A stretch of 36,611 nt of DNA, taken from assembly GCA_028713495.1 (NCBI GenBank), contig JAQTOF010000003.1, forward strand, positions 1 to 36,611, read 5' to 3'. Below, piece by piece: positions 1 to 7,735 of the stretch. The stretch is from Candidatus Iainarchaeum sp. (GTDB lineage: Archaea > Micrarchaeota > Micrarchaeia > Anstonellales > Bilamarchaeaceae). Numbering within the stretch: the stretch's first letter is position 1; every line of letters starts with the position of its first letter. The notes under the pieces were generated by a model. It had not been told where the DNA came from. It saw only the letters and a program-made list of their open reading frames with translations, and did not search any database. The position numbers and the translations under genes are program-made.

Positions 1-908
1 GGAAGAAGACCAAAGGGGATATAATCGAGTTCGACAGTCCATGGGGAAGGGGACGGCCGGGCTGGCACATAGAATGCTCTGCGATGGCCAGGAAATACGC
101 AAAAAGGACCTTGGACATCCATGGCGGCGCCAGGGACCTGATATTCCCGCATCATGAGAACGAGATCGCCCAGAGCGAGGCCGCGGACGGCCGGAAGTTC
201 TCCAGATATTGGATGCACGTCGGTTTCCTGACGGTCGGCGGGGAGAAGATGAGCAAATCGCTCGGTAATTTCATCACGCTGAAGCAGGCGCTGACAACGT
301 CAACACCTGCAGCCCTCAGGTTGTTCTATCTCCAGGCCCACTACCGCAGCCCTCTTGACTATGACGAAGAGGTCCTGCAGTCCATGGAAGAGAGCGTGGA
401 ACGCATATTCAACTCCCTCGGATTGATCCGGGAAGCATGCGAGGGGAAAGGCCCTGCCCATACTGACAGTGGATTCAGGGAGAAAACCGACGAGCTGATC
501 TCGCAGTTCCACAAGCACATGGATGACGATTTCAACACGCCCGAAGCGCTTGCATCGCTCTTCAATATCCTCCGCATGACGAATGCCCATGTAAGCGGAA
601 AGACAGACCGCGAACAGCTGGCCAAGGTGAAAGCCGCCGTTGAGGACATGCTCTGGATCCTCGGCCTTGAGGAGAAAGGGAAACCGGCCATCGAAGACAA
701 GAGCGCAGCGCTTTTCGCATTGGTGGAAGAGCTGGGCGGCGCGAAGCCGAAGACCGCTGGCGAAGCGCTCGACGCGCTTATCGCGATGAGGGATGAAGCG
801 AGGAACAAAAAGGATTACAAGGCATCGGACCGCATACGGGCGAGGCTGAAAGAGATCGGAGTCATAATAGAAGACAAGCCCGGCGGCGTCAGGTGGAAGT
901 TGGCCTAA
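1..908 (+). CDS. cysS: Cysteinyl-tRNA synthetase, C-terminal part (5' end outside window)
   Basis: This is a class I aminoacyl-tRNA synthetase that charges tRNA-Cys in the cytoplasm. The open frame runs in from the window edge (first full codon at base 3), so the ATG at 84 is internal. Before it the frame reads [18 protein letters not shown], which is typical of CysRS and carries one zinc-ligand cysteine. FPHHENE follows with the expected His and Glu zinc ligands, and EKMSKS is the class signature that binds ATP. The rest is the helical anticodon-stem domain. The HIGH motif and N-terminus lie upstream of the window. The stop overlaps the end of the convergent glycosyltransferase gene by 4 bp. 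Identity is clear; only the start is missing. Confidence 0.97.
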   Translation, partial: KKTKGDIIEFDSPWGRGRPGWHIECSAMARKYAKRTLDIHGGARDLIFPHHENEIAQSEAADGRKFSRYWMHVGFLTVGGEKMSKSLGNFITLKQALTTSTPAALRLFYLQAHYRSPLDYDEEVLQSMEESVERIFNSLGLIREACEGKGPAHTDSGFREKTDELISQFHKHMDDDFNTPEALASLFNILRMTNAHVSGKTDREQLAKVKAAVEDMLWILGLEEKGKPAIEDKSAALFALVEELGGAKPKTAGEALDALIAMRDEARNKKDYKASDRIRARLKEIGVIIEDKPGGVRWKLA

Positions 909-1609
909 TTCTTAGTATAACCCTTCATCACGTCAACGCCATCGCTGACGAATGCCGCTATGTTGCTCCATCCCCAGAGGGCCACTGTCCTGAAGAATCC
1001 TGCTTCCTTGAACCTCCTATCTGACAGTGTAAGGGTGAGCTTGGTGTCATATACTATGCCTTTGGTGGGCGGGCACCTGGCCATGAAATCAGTATCCTCG
1101 CATATCACCGACCGGTATCCGCCGATGCTGAAGAACAGGTCCTTGCGCATGGCGCAGTTGTTGGCAGGTATCCAGAATTTTCCGGTAGCGATGTGGATAA
1201 GATGGTTGGATTGGAGCACGCCTGCCGAGAACGTGTCGTACGCTAGCTTCCACAGTTTTGAATCAGAATGATAGAGGTCAAGGCCACCTACTGCCATCAC
1301 CTTGCTGTCAGAGAAATGTTTCCTTATCCTTGCGTTAAAGTCAGAAGGTAGAGTGGCATCAGCGTCCAGGAATACTAGTATGTCATTGGCAGCTTCCTTT
1401 GCACCTTCTGTCCTGGCAAGCCCCACGCCTTTCTTCGGTCTCAGCAAAACCCTGGCCCCATACTCTTTGGCCACATCTGCTGTCTTATCTTTGCTGTAGG
1501 AATCCACAACTATAACTTCATCACCCGGGACGAGCTGCGGCTTCAGGTCTGATAGAAGGGTCTTAAGATGCACTTCTTCGTTCAAAGTAGGTATAATGAT
1601 ACTGAGCAT
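905..1609 (-). CDS. Family 2 glycosyltransferase
   Basis: A 234-residue GT-A fold glycosyltransferase, expected to transfer a sugar from a nucleotide-sugar donor to a lipid or glycan acceptor. The N-terminus reads SIIIPTLNEE, followed by DEVIVVDSYSKDKT for nucleotide binding and the metal-binding FLDADA near residue 80. A later ED pair (ICEDTDFMARC) fits the catalytic base region. No clear transmembrane segment is seen beyond a short hydrophobic stretch near the C-terminus. The ATG at 1609 is preceded by a GGTGG ribosome-binding sequence and, further up, a TATA-like GTTTATAAC around 1637-1646. The substrate cannot be read from sequence. The family call is firm, the specific role open. Confidence 0.9.
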   Translation of the reverse strand: MLSIIIPTLNEEVHLKTLLSDLKPQLVPGDEVIVVDSYSKDKTADVAKEYGARVLLRPKKGVGLARTEGAKEAANDILVFLDADATLPSDFNARIRKHFSDSKVMAVGGLDLYHSDSKLWKLAYDTFSAGVLQSNHLIHIATGKFWIPANNCAMRKDLFFSIGGYRSVICEDTDFMARCPPTKGIVYDTKLTLTLSDRRFKEAGFFRTVALWGWSNIAAFVSDGVDVMKGYTKN

Positions 1610-1636
1610 GTTCCCACCATAAATATATCTGCGTGA

Positions 1637-1680
1637 AGGTTATAAACTGTTTTCAAACCACTACAATTTATTATATACCA
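1637..1680. promoter_or_regulatory. Divergent promoter region, two TATA elements
   Basis: The gap between the glycosyltransferase gene (minus) and the HExxH protein gene (plus) holds two AT-rich elements. GTTTATAAC read on the minus strand (about 1637-1646) lies about 30 bp before the glycosyltransferase start. TTTATTATATAC on the plus strand (about 1667-1678) lies about 35 bp before the GTG at 1713. Read by eye; no start-site data. Confidence 0.5.
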
Positions 1681-1712
1681 CTATTTTAAACGTTTCTGAA
1701 CACTGTTTGTTT

Positions 1713-2891
1713 GTGTCAATCACAAAAGAGCAGCTGAAGGCATATTGCGAGCCATTCTTGAAGCGCCGAGAATTCAGCTTCGGCGAACTCAGCCTTGGCA
1801 ATCGCGCTCGTCGTGCCCTCGGAGTAGCCCAGGCATTCGCTGATTCCAAAGGCAATCCCAGGCTTTTGATAAATTCCTTGAAAGGGGCGCCAAAGACCCT
1901 TGCAGAAGGCATCATAAGGGACAGTAAAGCGCCAGAGAAGACGACCACACCGCGAGAATTCTCACAGTGCGTGCAGAAACATCTCGTCGCTCACGGAGTA
2001 TATGCTGAATTCCGCAGACCTGCCAGCGTAGGCCTGATACTAGTCCAGAGGGAAGTGGATGGCTTACCAGTGTATTTCCTGCTCAACGAACCCGATCCAA
2101 AGAGCCATGAACTTGCCTACTGCGGCCGTACGACGTTCGATCCCTTAAACCAGAAGAAGCCCACCTCCCAGATAATATACGTTCCTGCCGCAGCTGCCCG
2201 CCTCGCCGAGATGCTTGACATCTGGCTGCGCGATATCCCGGCTTCGGCTTCCGAGATGCCTCTTGACTTCATGGCCATCCGCCTTTCAGAACCATATCTG
2301 AAGAAATGGTGCATCGGGGTCAAGGATGACATATCAGACCCAAAAGATTCGATCGTGCGCTCAGCGCTTTTCGTGATAGGCATGCGTTGCGGCATAAAAC
2401 GGCTGAGGGATCTCCTTAAGGATAGCGATTCCCCCCAGGATTTCCTTATCCGTGCCCTTAACATCCAGCTCAACTCTGTGGTGGCCCATGAGACCGCCCA
2501 TCTACTGGAACGCAAGGCCAATGGCAGAATCATGATAGACAAGGACGGAAAAGAGCTCATCGCCTATATGCTTGAGGCCAAATACTCTTATCCTGACATC
2601 GCCTTCCTCTCTTTTCTCCACAGATACAAGAACGAGTTGGAGCGCCTGGTGCCGCGTTTCGTGAAAGACATGCGTGAGAATGGTGTCATGGCCATGCTTG
2701 AGAATGAGGATTACCTGAGGGGCTGGGCCTCTGAGCTGCTCGACAGCGATTTCGTGCAACTCACTGGAAAAGTCCCAGAGGAACTCATTGACGTTTCGGC
2801 CCTACAAAGAGTCCAGACCTCGGATTTCGTCAGCCAGAAACATCTGCCCCTGCTCGAAAGAGCGATCTACAATCCTTCGGCTACTGCCTGA
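1713..2891 (+). CDS. Uncharacterised protein with HExxH zinc-protease-like motif
   Basis: A 392-residue soluble protein not recognised as a named family. Its most telling feature is HETAH at about residues 259-263, inside a helix-like segment (LNSVVAHETAHLLE), the classic zincin zinc-binding and catalytic pattern. A further acidic ligand could lie in the following helical stretch (EAKYSYPD or ELLDSD), but I cannot assign it. There is no signal peptide or membrane segment, so a cytoplasmic peptidase-like role is an inference. I chose GTG at 1713; an in-frame TTG at 1707 is possible. The 3' end overlaps the convergent small gene by 11 bp. It could also be a non-catalytic metal-binding protein. 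Confidence 0.8.
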   Translation: MSITKEQLKAYCEPFLKRREFSFGELSLGNRARRALGVAQAFADSKGNPRLLINSLKGAPKTLAEGIIRDSKAPEKTTTPREFSQCVQKHLVAHGVYAEFRRPASVGLILVQREVDGLPVYFLLNEPDPKSHELAYCGRTTFDPLNQKKPTSQIIYVPAAAARLAEMLDIWLRDIPASASEMPLDFMAIRLSEPYLKKWCIGVKDDISDPKDSIVRSALFVIGMRCGIKRLRDLLKDSDSPQDFLIRALNIQLNSVVAHETAHLLERKANGRIMIDKDGKELIAYMLEAKYSYPDIAFLSFLHRYKNELERLVPRFVKDMRENGVMAMLENEDYLRGWASELLDSDFVQLTGKVPEELIDVSALQRVQTSDFVSQKHLPLLERAIYNPSATA

Positions 2892-3180
2892 AACGATGCA
2901 GCTGCTGAGACATCGCATGGCACTGGCTCTTCAGCTCCTTGAGCTTGTGGATGCTGAAAGTCGCCGACTGCTCCTTCTTTATCCTGCTTACCTGCTCCTC
3001 CCAGAGCTTCAGGTGGAAAGCCTTTCCATGGGCTGAAGCCTCGATGGTCTTGGCTTCCTTCAGGAGGACAGTGCAATCCGTCAGGATGCTCTTGCGCAGT
3101 CCGTCTATCTCAGAGTCTATCAAGACCGCATCCTGCACTTCAGGAGGAATCACCAGCTGCAATGCATCCTTGCCTGCCAT
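2881..3180 (-). CDS. Small hypothetical protein
   Basis: A 99-residue charged, mostly helical protein with no recognised domain and no signal or membrane segment. The ATG at 3180 is preferred because a TATA-like element (GTTTTAATTATC on the minus strand) sits about 25 bp upstream, which gives a leaderless transcript. Longer in-frame starts would run through purN on the other strand. Two cysteines (DCTV and SQCH) are present without a clear metal motif. It is divergent from purN with a 49 bp gap and overlaps the upstream convergent gene by 11 bp. Function unknown. Confidence 0.65.
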   Translation of the reverse strand: MAGKDALQLVIPPEVQDAVLIDSEIDGLRKSILTDCTVLLKEAKTIEASAHGKAFHLKLWEEQVSRIKKEQSATFSIHKLKELKSQCHAMSQQLHRFRQ

Positions 3181-3198
3181 GGGCTGTAATCGCGTATG

Positions 3199-3210
3199 AT
3201 AATTAAAACA
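3199..3210. promoter_or_regulatory. Single central TATA shared by two divergent genes
   Basis: The 49 bp gap between the small hypothetical gene (start 3180, minus) and purN (start 3230, plus) has one AT-rich core, ATAATTAAAAC. It lies about 25 bp from each start codon, so it can act as a TATA box in both directions for leaderless transcripts. Confidence 0.6.
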
Positions 3211-3229
3211 TTTCCTGCGCTTTACTATT

Positions 3230-3850
3230 ATGGCCAAGGTCAAAGTCGCTATTCTAGCTTCAGGGAGAGGAAGCAATTTCAAGGCGATCCAGAAGCACAT
3301 AAAGGCAGGCAGGTGCGATGCCGAGATAAAAGTGCTGATAACCAACAATCCTGATGCGCCCGCCATCGCGATAGCAAAAAGCAACAGCATCCCGGTCGAA
3401 ATACTCGACAAGAGCGACTTCCCTGATCGCGAAAAGATGGACGAGCGGATAAAAGAGCTGCTCGACCGCTACGGAATAGATTTGGTGGTGTTAGCAGGCT
3501 ACATGCTTCTCATCAAAGGCACGAAACTGCTCGAATCCTACAAGAACAGGATAATCAACATCCACCCTGCCTTGCTTCCTGCGTTCCCTGGCGCCACTGC
3601 GCAGAAAGATGCGTTCGAGTATGGCGTGAAAGTGTCAGGTGTGACGATACATTTCGTTGACGAGAGCCTTGATGCGGGTCCGATAATCTACCAGGAAGCA
3701 GTGGACATAAGCGGCTGCAGGAGCGCAGAGGAGACCGCAGCCAAAATCCTCAAGACAGAACACAAGGCATATGCCAAAGTGGTGGACTCATTCTCAAAGG
3801 GAAAATACGTTATGGAAGGGAGACGGGCTAGACTAGTTCCGGACAAATAA
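3230..3850 (+). CDS. purN: Phosphoribosylglycinamide formyltransferase (GAR transformylase)
   Basis: Transfers a formyl group from 10-formyltetrahydrofolate to glycinamide ribonucleotide, step three of purine synthesis. At 206 residues it has the usual PurN length. LASGRGSNF at residues 9-17 binds the substrate phosphate. The catalytic set is present: Asn110 and His112 in NIHPALLPAFPG and Asp148 in DESLDAGPI, matching Asn106, His108 and Asp144 of the E. coli enzyme. The ATG at 3230 fits a leaderless start from the shared TATA. No other purine genes are adjacent. A convergent tRNA-Lys gene begins 12 bp after the stop. Confidence 0.96.
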   Translation: MAKVKVAILASGRGSNFKAIQKHIKAGRCDAEIKVLITNNPDAPAIAIAKSNSIPVEILDKSDFPDREKMDERIKELLDRYGIDLVVLAGYMLLIKGTKLLESYKNRIINIHPALLPAFPGATAQKDAFEYGVKVSGVTIHFVDESLDAGPIIYQEAVDISGCRSAEETAAKILKTEHKAYAKVVDSFSKGKYVMEGRRARLVPDK

Positions 3851-3862
3851 TAAAATAAAAAG
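3845..3862 (-). terminator. T-rich terminator after tRNA-Lys
   Basis: On the minus strand the tRNA-Lys 3' end is followed by CTTTTTATTTTATTATTTG. T-tracts of this kind terminate archaeal transcription. It overlaps the last bases of purN. Confidence 0.5.
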
Positions 3863-3993
3863 CGGGCCCAGAGGGATTTGAACCCTCGGCACACGGATTT
3901 CCACCTTTTAGGAAAAGGCGGAGCCAAAACGGGCTTGCTATCCTTTTCCTTCAGATAAGAGTCCGTCGCTCTACCAAGCTGAGCTATGGGCCC
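3863..3993 (-). tRNA. tRNA-Lys(CUU), intron-containing
   Basis: The minus strand folds as a tRNA. The acceptor is GGGCCCA with UGGGCCC and discriminator G73, the D arm is GCUC/GAGC, the anticodon stem ACGGA/UCCGU, and the T arm has loop UUCAAAU. The anticodon loop reads C-U-CUU-A, then an intron, then A38, giving anticodon CUU (Lys). The mature length is 74 nt after removal of 57 nt at the canonical 37/38 site. CCA is not encoded. A TATA-like ATTTAAATTGG lies upstream around 4024-4034. Confidence 0.93.
3899..3955 (-). other. tRNA-Lys intron at position 37/38
   Basis: This 57 nt insert follows A37. It contains an internal 8 bp stem, GGAAAAGG with CCUUUUCC, consistent with a substrate of the archaeal splicing endonuclease. 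I did not resolve the exact bulge-helix-bulge. Confidence 0.8.
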
Positions 3994-4032
3994 ACAAAAA
4001 GCATAAGGATTGTCATGAGAAACCAATTTAAA

Positions 4033-5061
4033 TCATGAACCCTTGCCGAGGCTTTGGATAGTATACTCCTGCCCGTCGCTGGATACCCTGATGCTCCCGT
4101 TTACGTAGTTCTCGTAGTATGGTATCCCATATTGCGTCATCAGCCTCTTGAACGGCTCTCTGGAACCTCCGTTGACAGCCGATTCGTCGCTGCTGCCGCT
4201 TATGATGACCACGTCCGGATCGGATTTTATGAGGAATATGCCCATATTGCTCGTCCCAACCCCGACTCCATAATACGGTGCCTGGAGGATATCCACCTTT
4301 ATGTCGTCTGGTTTGGTGTTTATCAGCTGTCCTTGGGCGCCTCCCTGCACATCTGAAGTAAGCAGCAGGGACACATTACGGTCTGCAATGCGCAGTACGA
4401 TAGCATCATTGTTCACGTCATCGAACCTGGCAGTCTTTGGCGGGTTGAGGACAGTGAAGTTCATTCCATTCAAATCCATGCTGAAGCCTTCCTCCACCCT
4501 TTTCACATCCCTTGCTTCGGTCCCCATCCTTTCCATCACTGCTGAGTAGTTGGCATCTCCGAAAGAATCGTCGCTCCACCAGACCTCTTCTATGGTGAAA
4601 GCATCAGCGACCGCATCCATGCCACCATATCTGCGGGGATCCGCAGCAGTGGAGATCAGCACCTCTATGTCGTCGACTGCCTTGGAGCGCAGGAAATCTA
4701 CCACCTTGCCGCTTTTCTCTGCTGAACCTGCATCCACAAGGACGTCCAGGTCGCCTTTCTTGATGAGTATAGCATCGCCCTGCAGGCCAGGTCCTCCGAC
4801 GTCTATGAAATACACGCCGAACATCTGGTCGGGATTATACTCGTACTGCAGACCTTCGGGCGGGGGAGGTGGGGGCGGTGGCTGCTCTTCAGTGGCATTC
4901 CCGCCGGTTGTCTGGTTGGTCTGGTTTCCTATTATTATCGTGACCGGAGGGCCGGTCTGGTTGGTCTCGTTGGTCTTGTTGCCTTCGGGCGGAGTGACCT
5001 CTCCACCACCGAAGCATCCGAAAAGCAGCATGAAAACGATAAGCCCGGCAATGATCCTCAT
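4033..5061 (-). CDS. Lipoprotein with degenerate metallo-beta-lactamase (ComEC-like) domain
   Basis: A 342-residue predicted lipoprotein with signal peptide and lipobox LLFGC (Cys16). A linker at residues 20-70 is rich in N-x-T sequons (NKT, NET, NQT) and ends in an eight-proline run. The C-terminal domain (80-342) resembles the MBL domain found in ComEC and secreted hydrolases: YFIDVGGPG, then DAILIKKGDLDVLVDAGS. Where the metal motif HxHxDH should be, it reads STAADPRRYGG (137-147), so the histidines are gone and hydrolase activity is unlikely. The start overlaps the stop of glyS by ATGA, so the two are probably cotranscribed. An extracytoplasmic binding role is an inference. Confidence 0.85.
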   Translation of the reverse strand: MRIIAGLIVFMLLFGCFGGGEVTPPEGNKTNETNQTGPPVTIIIGNQTNQTTGGNATEEQPPPPPPPPEGLQYEYNPDQMFGVYFIDVGGPGLQGDAILIKKGDLDVLVDAGSAEKSGKVVDFLRSKAVDDIEVLISTAADPRRYGGMDAVADAFTIEEVWWSDDSFGDANYSAVMERMGTEARDVKRVEEGFSMDLNGMNFTVLNPPKTARFDDVNNDAIVLRIADRNVSLLLTSDVQGGAQGQLINTKPDDIKVDILQAPYYGVGVGTSNMGIFLIKSDPDVVIISGSSDESAVNGGSREPFKRLMTQYGIPYYENYVNGSIRVSSDGQEYTIQSLGKGS

Positions 5062-6542
5062 AGCGCCACCCTTCCTTTCGCCATATCGCTCTTTATCCTG
5101 TCTGCGGCTTCCTGGATTTTAATCCTTTCCTGCTTGCCGTCGTTCCTGTACCTAATCGTCACAGTATCGTCCTTCAGGGTATCATAGTCTATGGTCAATG
5201 CATAGGGAACGCCTATCTCGTCCGCCCTTGCATATCTCCTGCCTATGCTTCCGCTGTCCCTGTAGGTGACATCCAAGCCGCTCTGCCTGAGCAGGGCGGT
5301 CACTCCGCCAGCTTTCGTATCCAGGCCATCCTTTGTCATGAGCGGGAACACGGCCACGTGGTATGGGGCTATGGCAGGAGGGAAGTCGAACCACTCCCAA
5401 TCCTTCTCCTTGGTCGCTTCCCTGAAGCAATGCTCCAGCATGCAGTAGAAAAGCCTGTCCACGCCCATGGACAGCTCGAACACATGCGGCATCACCTTCT
5501 TCTTCTCGGCCTCCACGAACACTCTCAGGTCGCCTCCGCTGTGCTTGGAATGCTGGGAAAGGTCGAAATCCGTGCGGTAGGCATTGCCGATGGTCTCTAT
5601 GGTGCCGAAAGAGGTCTCCACCTCCATATCTACGTTGCCTTTGGAATAGTGCGGCACCTCGGCAGCGTCCAGCACCCTGAGATGCATCCTCTTCTCATCT
5701 ATGCCGACCCTCCGGTAGAACTCCCATTGCTTCACGAGGAAATACGCCATTATCTGGTTGGCGGCGAGCTTCTGGCCAGCTACCTCGTCAGCTGCCATCA
5801 GCTTCCTCTCGCCATTGACCTTCATCATGATCTTCTCGTCTTTCACTGTCGCGAAGCCCTCATAATCCGGGGCAGACGGGTTGAAGAAATATTCCAGCTC
5901 CATCTGGGTGAACTCGCGCATCCTCACAAGGCCCTTCCTGGGCGATATCTCGTTCCTGAAGCTCTTGCCCACCTGGCCGATAGCCAGCGGCAGCTTGGTG
6001 CCATGGTTCCTGAATATTCTGGGGAATGCGGTGAATATGCCCTGAGCGGTCTCAGGCCTTGCATAAGCCGCAGTCCTCTCGCCGCCTATGCCTGTCTGGA
6101 ACATGAGGTTGAACATGAACGCCTTGCCGAACTCGCCCCCGCACTTCGGGCACTTCAGTCCCTTGCCGCTTATCACCGCGTCCAAGCTCTCAAGCTTCCC
6201 ATCCCATTTCTCCCCATGGAGGTCGTAGTGCTTCTCTTCTGCCAGCGTGTCAGCCCGCACCCGCGTCTTGCACTTTATGCATTCCACGACAGGATCAGCG
6301 AAGCTGGACACATGGCCTGAAGCCACCAGAACCGGCTCAGGAGTGATGATGCTGGTCTCCACCTCATGGAACCCTTCGCTCTTGATGAACATCTCGCGCC
6401 AGAGGCCCTCTATCTTGTGCTTGATCAGCACGCCTACGGGCCCGTATTCATAGAATCCGGCCGTGGCGCCGTATGGCTCATTGCTCGGGAAGAAGAAAGA
6501 CCTCTTGAGTGCTAGCTCGAATATCCTGTCATGAAGCTGCAT
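5058..6542 (-). CDS. glyS: Glycyl-tRNA synthetase
   Basis: A class II synthetase of the archaeal/eukaryotic alpha2 type that charges tRNA-Gly. The start is set at ATG 6542: the protein then begins MQLHDRIFELALKRSFFF and runs into the family's YGATAGFYEYGPVG. Longer in-frame starts would overlap the divergent gene. Motif 2 is within FRNEISPRKGL and FTQMELEYFF, motif 3 is GVDRLFYCMLEH, and CIKC with CPKC gives a zinc site in the insertion. The C-terminal region is the usual anticodon-binding domain. At 494 residues the length is typical. It is first in an operon with the MBL-like lipoprotein (4 bp overlap). Confidence 0.95.
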   Translation of the reverse strand: MQLHDRIFELALKRSFFFPSNEPYGATAGFYEYGPVGVLIKHKIEGLWREMFIKSEGFHEVETSIITPEPVLVASGHVSSFADPVVECIKCKTRVRADTLAEEKHYDLHGEKWDGKLESLDAVISGKGLKCPKCGGEFGKAFMFNLMFQTGIGGERTAAYARPETAQGIFTAFPRIFRNHGTKLPLAIGQVGKSFRNEISPRKGLVRMREFTQMELEYFFNPSAPDYEGFATVKDEKIMMKVNGERKLMAADEVAGQKLAANQIMAYFLVKQWEFYRRVGIDEKRMHLRVLDAAEVPHYSKGNVDMEVETSFGTIETIGNAYRTDFDLSQHSKHSGGDLRVFVEAEKKKVMPHVFELSMGVDRLFYCMLEHCFREATKEKDWEWFDFPPAIAPYHVAVFPLMTKDGLDTKAGGVTALLRQSGLDVTYRDSGSIGRRYARADEIGVPYALTIDYDTLKDDTVTIRYRNDGKQERIKIQEAADRIKSDMAKGRVAL

Positions 6543-6561
6543 GAACTGGCTTTGTATGTGC

Positions 6562-6573
6562 GGTTTTAAATGA
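6562..6573. promoter_or_regulatory. Central TATA between glyS and the divergent gene
   Basis: The 51 bp gap holds one AT-rich core, GGTTTTAAATGATTT. TTTTAAA at about 6564-6570 is roughly 25 bp from the glyS ATG (6542) and 27 bp from the ATG at 6594, so it can serve both leaderless genes. Confidence 0.6.
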
Positions 6574-6593
6574 TTTAGCGAAGATAAGACGTC

Positions 6594-7031
6594 ATGGACG
6601 AAGGCAGCCTTAACAACGATATCGTTAGCATTCAGCCTGACCTGGCAGGGGCAGTCTTCGCCATAAACCTGGCCTCGGAGATGCTCAACAATGCCAGGGA
6701 GCGCTTCGAGCGGAAGGACTATGCCGGTGCGCTGGAAGAATCGCGCAACTCCATGCGGATGGCCTCGTCGGCCCTTCTTCTGAAGAACGGCCACTTGGCA
6801 GGCAGCCTGGAGGCGACCATCGCATATCTCTCACGTTATTATCCAGGACGGTTTCCTGTCAGGAGCTGGTACAAGGCCGAGACCACGGTGATACGCAAGG
6901 GGGGCGGCCTCTACGGTATGATGGTCGGCGTCCTGGACAAAGCCACACGAGATCTTGAGCAGGAGGCGAACGATGCCATAAACGCAGCAGACAGCCTCTT
7001 GGATGCAGTGAGGAGGGAGATGGAGCAATGA
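6594..7031 (+). CDS. Small all-helical protein, possibly HEPN-like
   Basis: A 145-residue protein of long helices. NLASEMLNNARERFERKDY and ALEESRNSMRMASSALL resemble the helical bundle of HEPN-fold proteins, which often act in nucleotide-binding or toxin-antitoxin contexts. The catalytic R-x4-6-H motif of HEPN RNases is not evident, so I do not claim nuclease activity. No signal or membrane segment is present. Its ATGA overlap with the downstream lipoprotein suggests co-translation. Function unknown; the fold assignment is tentative. Confidence 0.75.
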   Translation: MDEGSLNNDIVSIQPDLAGAVFAINLASEMLNNARERFERKDYAGALEESRNSMRMASSALLLKNGHLAGSLEATIAYLSRYYPGRFPVRSWYKAETTVIRKGGGLYGMMVGVLDKATRDLEQEANDAINAADSLLDAVRREMEQ

Positions 7032-7675
7032 AAGCCATCCCTGCTACCGTAATCCTCTCGCTTTTGCTTTTCGGCTGCATCTCCATGGGCGAGCAGGCAC
7101 TGAACGAGAGCAATGAGACTCAGCAGAATGTCACCCCACCTGTTATCAACGAAACAAACCAATCCAACCAGACGATTCCGCCGCCAAAGCAATGGGAGCG
7201 CTATGACGCCGGAGAATTCAGCTTTGAATATCCTGGGAACATGGTGACAAGCATCATCCGGGGCAAATTCATGGGTGCCCATGCATCAGAGGGCCTCACC
7301 ACAGAGCGCATGGCGGTTTCCTACATCAATACGTCTGCGACCTATGGGGCCAACAAGGACGGCATATTCAAGGACAACCCGAGCAAGACCGCTGCCGATT
7401 TCCTCATCCAGGATGAGGAGACCGATCCGTTGGGCATACTTGATGATGCCTACTGGACAGGTGAAGTCGCCACATTCACCATAAGCAGGGATGTCTATGC
7501 CGCAGAGGTGCCATTCAAGCTCCGCTCCAGCGCCTCGGCCATCTACAGCGGCTATGCCATAAGCATATATGCGCCTGACCTCTCGCTTCATGTCAAAGTG
7601 CGCATCCTTGCTCTGGACCCTGACCAGGCCGAAAAGATCAGGAACAACTTCATCCTATCATTTTGGCTGCAGTGA
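7028..7675 (+). CDS. Predicted lipoprotein with sequon-rich linker
   Basis: A 215-residue lipoprotein with a short signal and lipobox LLFGC (Cys17). A linker (18-55) is dense in N-x-S/T sequons (NES, NET, NVT, NQS, NQT) and ends in PPPK. A C-terminal domain of about 160 residues begins with the pattern FSFEYP, which recurs in secreted beta-rich proteins; the GH-like lipoprotein at 13948 has a similar FSFDAP. The domain family is not recognised. It is translationally coupled to the helical protein upstream by an ATGA overlap. Attached on the outer face of the membrane and probably glycosylated, by inference. Confidence 0.8.
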   Translation: MKAIPATVILSLLLFGCISMGEQALNESNETQQNVTPPVINETNQSNQTIPPPKQWERYDAGEFSFEYPGNMVTSIIRGKFMGAHASEGLTTERMAVSYINTSATYGANKDGIFKDNPSKTAADFLIQDEETDPLGILDDAYWTGEVATFTISRDVYAAEVPFKLRSSASAIYSGYAISIYAPDLSLHVKVRILALDPDQAEKIRNNFILSFWLQ

Positions 7676-7679
7676 ACAA

Positions 7680-7712
7680 TATTCTTATATTTTAGATTAG
7701 TCGACATCTAAG
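7680..7712 (+). promoter_or_regulatory. alaS promoter with inverted repeat
   Basis: A TATA-like TTCTTATATTTTAG starts near 7682 and precedes alaS. TTAGAT (7692-7697) and ATCTAA (7706-7711) form a 6 bp inverted repeat around TAGTCGAC. Its position between the TATA and the ATG at 7736 would suit an operator. Confidence 0.4.
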
Positions 7713-7735
7713 CAACACTCATACGGGTTTTAGCC

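Noticed and set aside
84-908. CysRS starting at ATG 84
   Set aside because: The frame is open and reads typical CysRS sequence upstream of it to the window edge, so this ATG is internal.
3181-3411. 176-residue form of the small hypothetical with a hydrophobic N-terminus
   Set aside because: The hydrophobic part is the reverse reading of purN; the ATG at 3180 with a TATA 25 bp upstream is better.
5358-6320. 320-residue ORF on the plus strand opposite glyS
   Set aside because: It is a shadow of glyS in another frame with no domain or promoter.
6543-6794. Longer glycyl-tRNA synthetase N-terminus
   Set aside because: The extra 84 residues do not resemble the family and lie across the divergent gene and its promoter.
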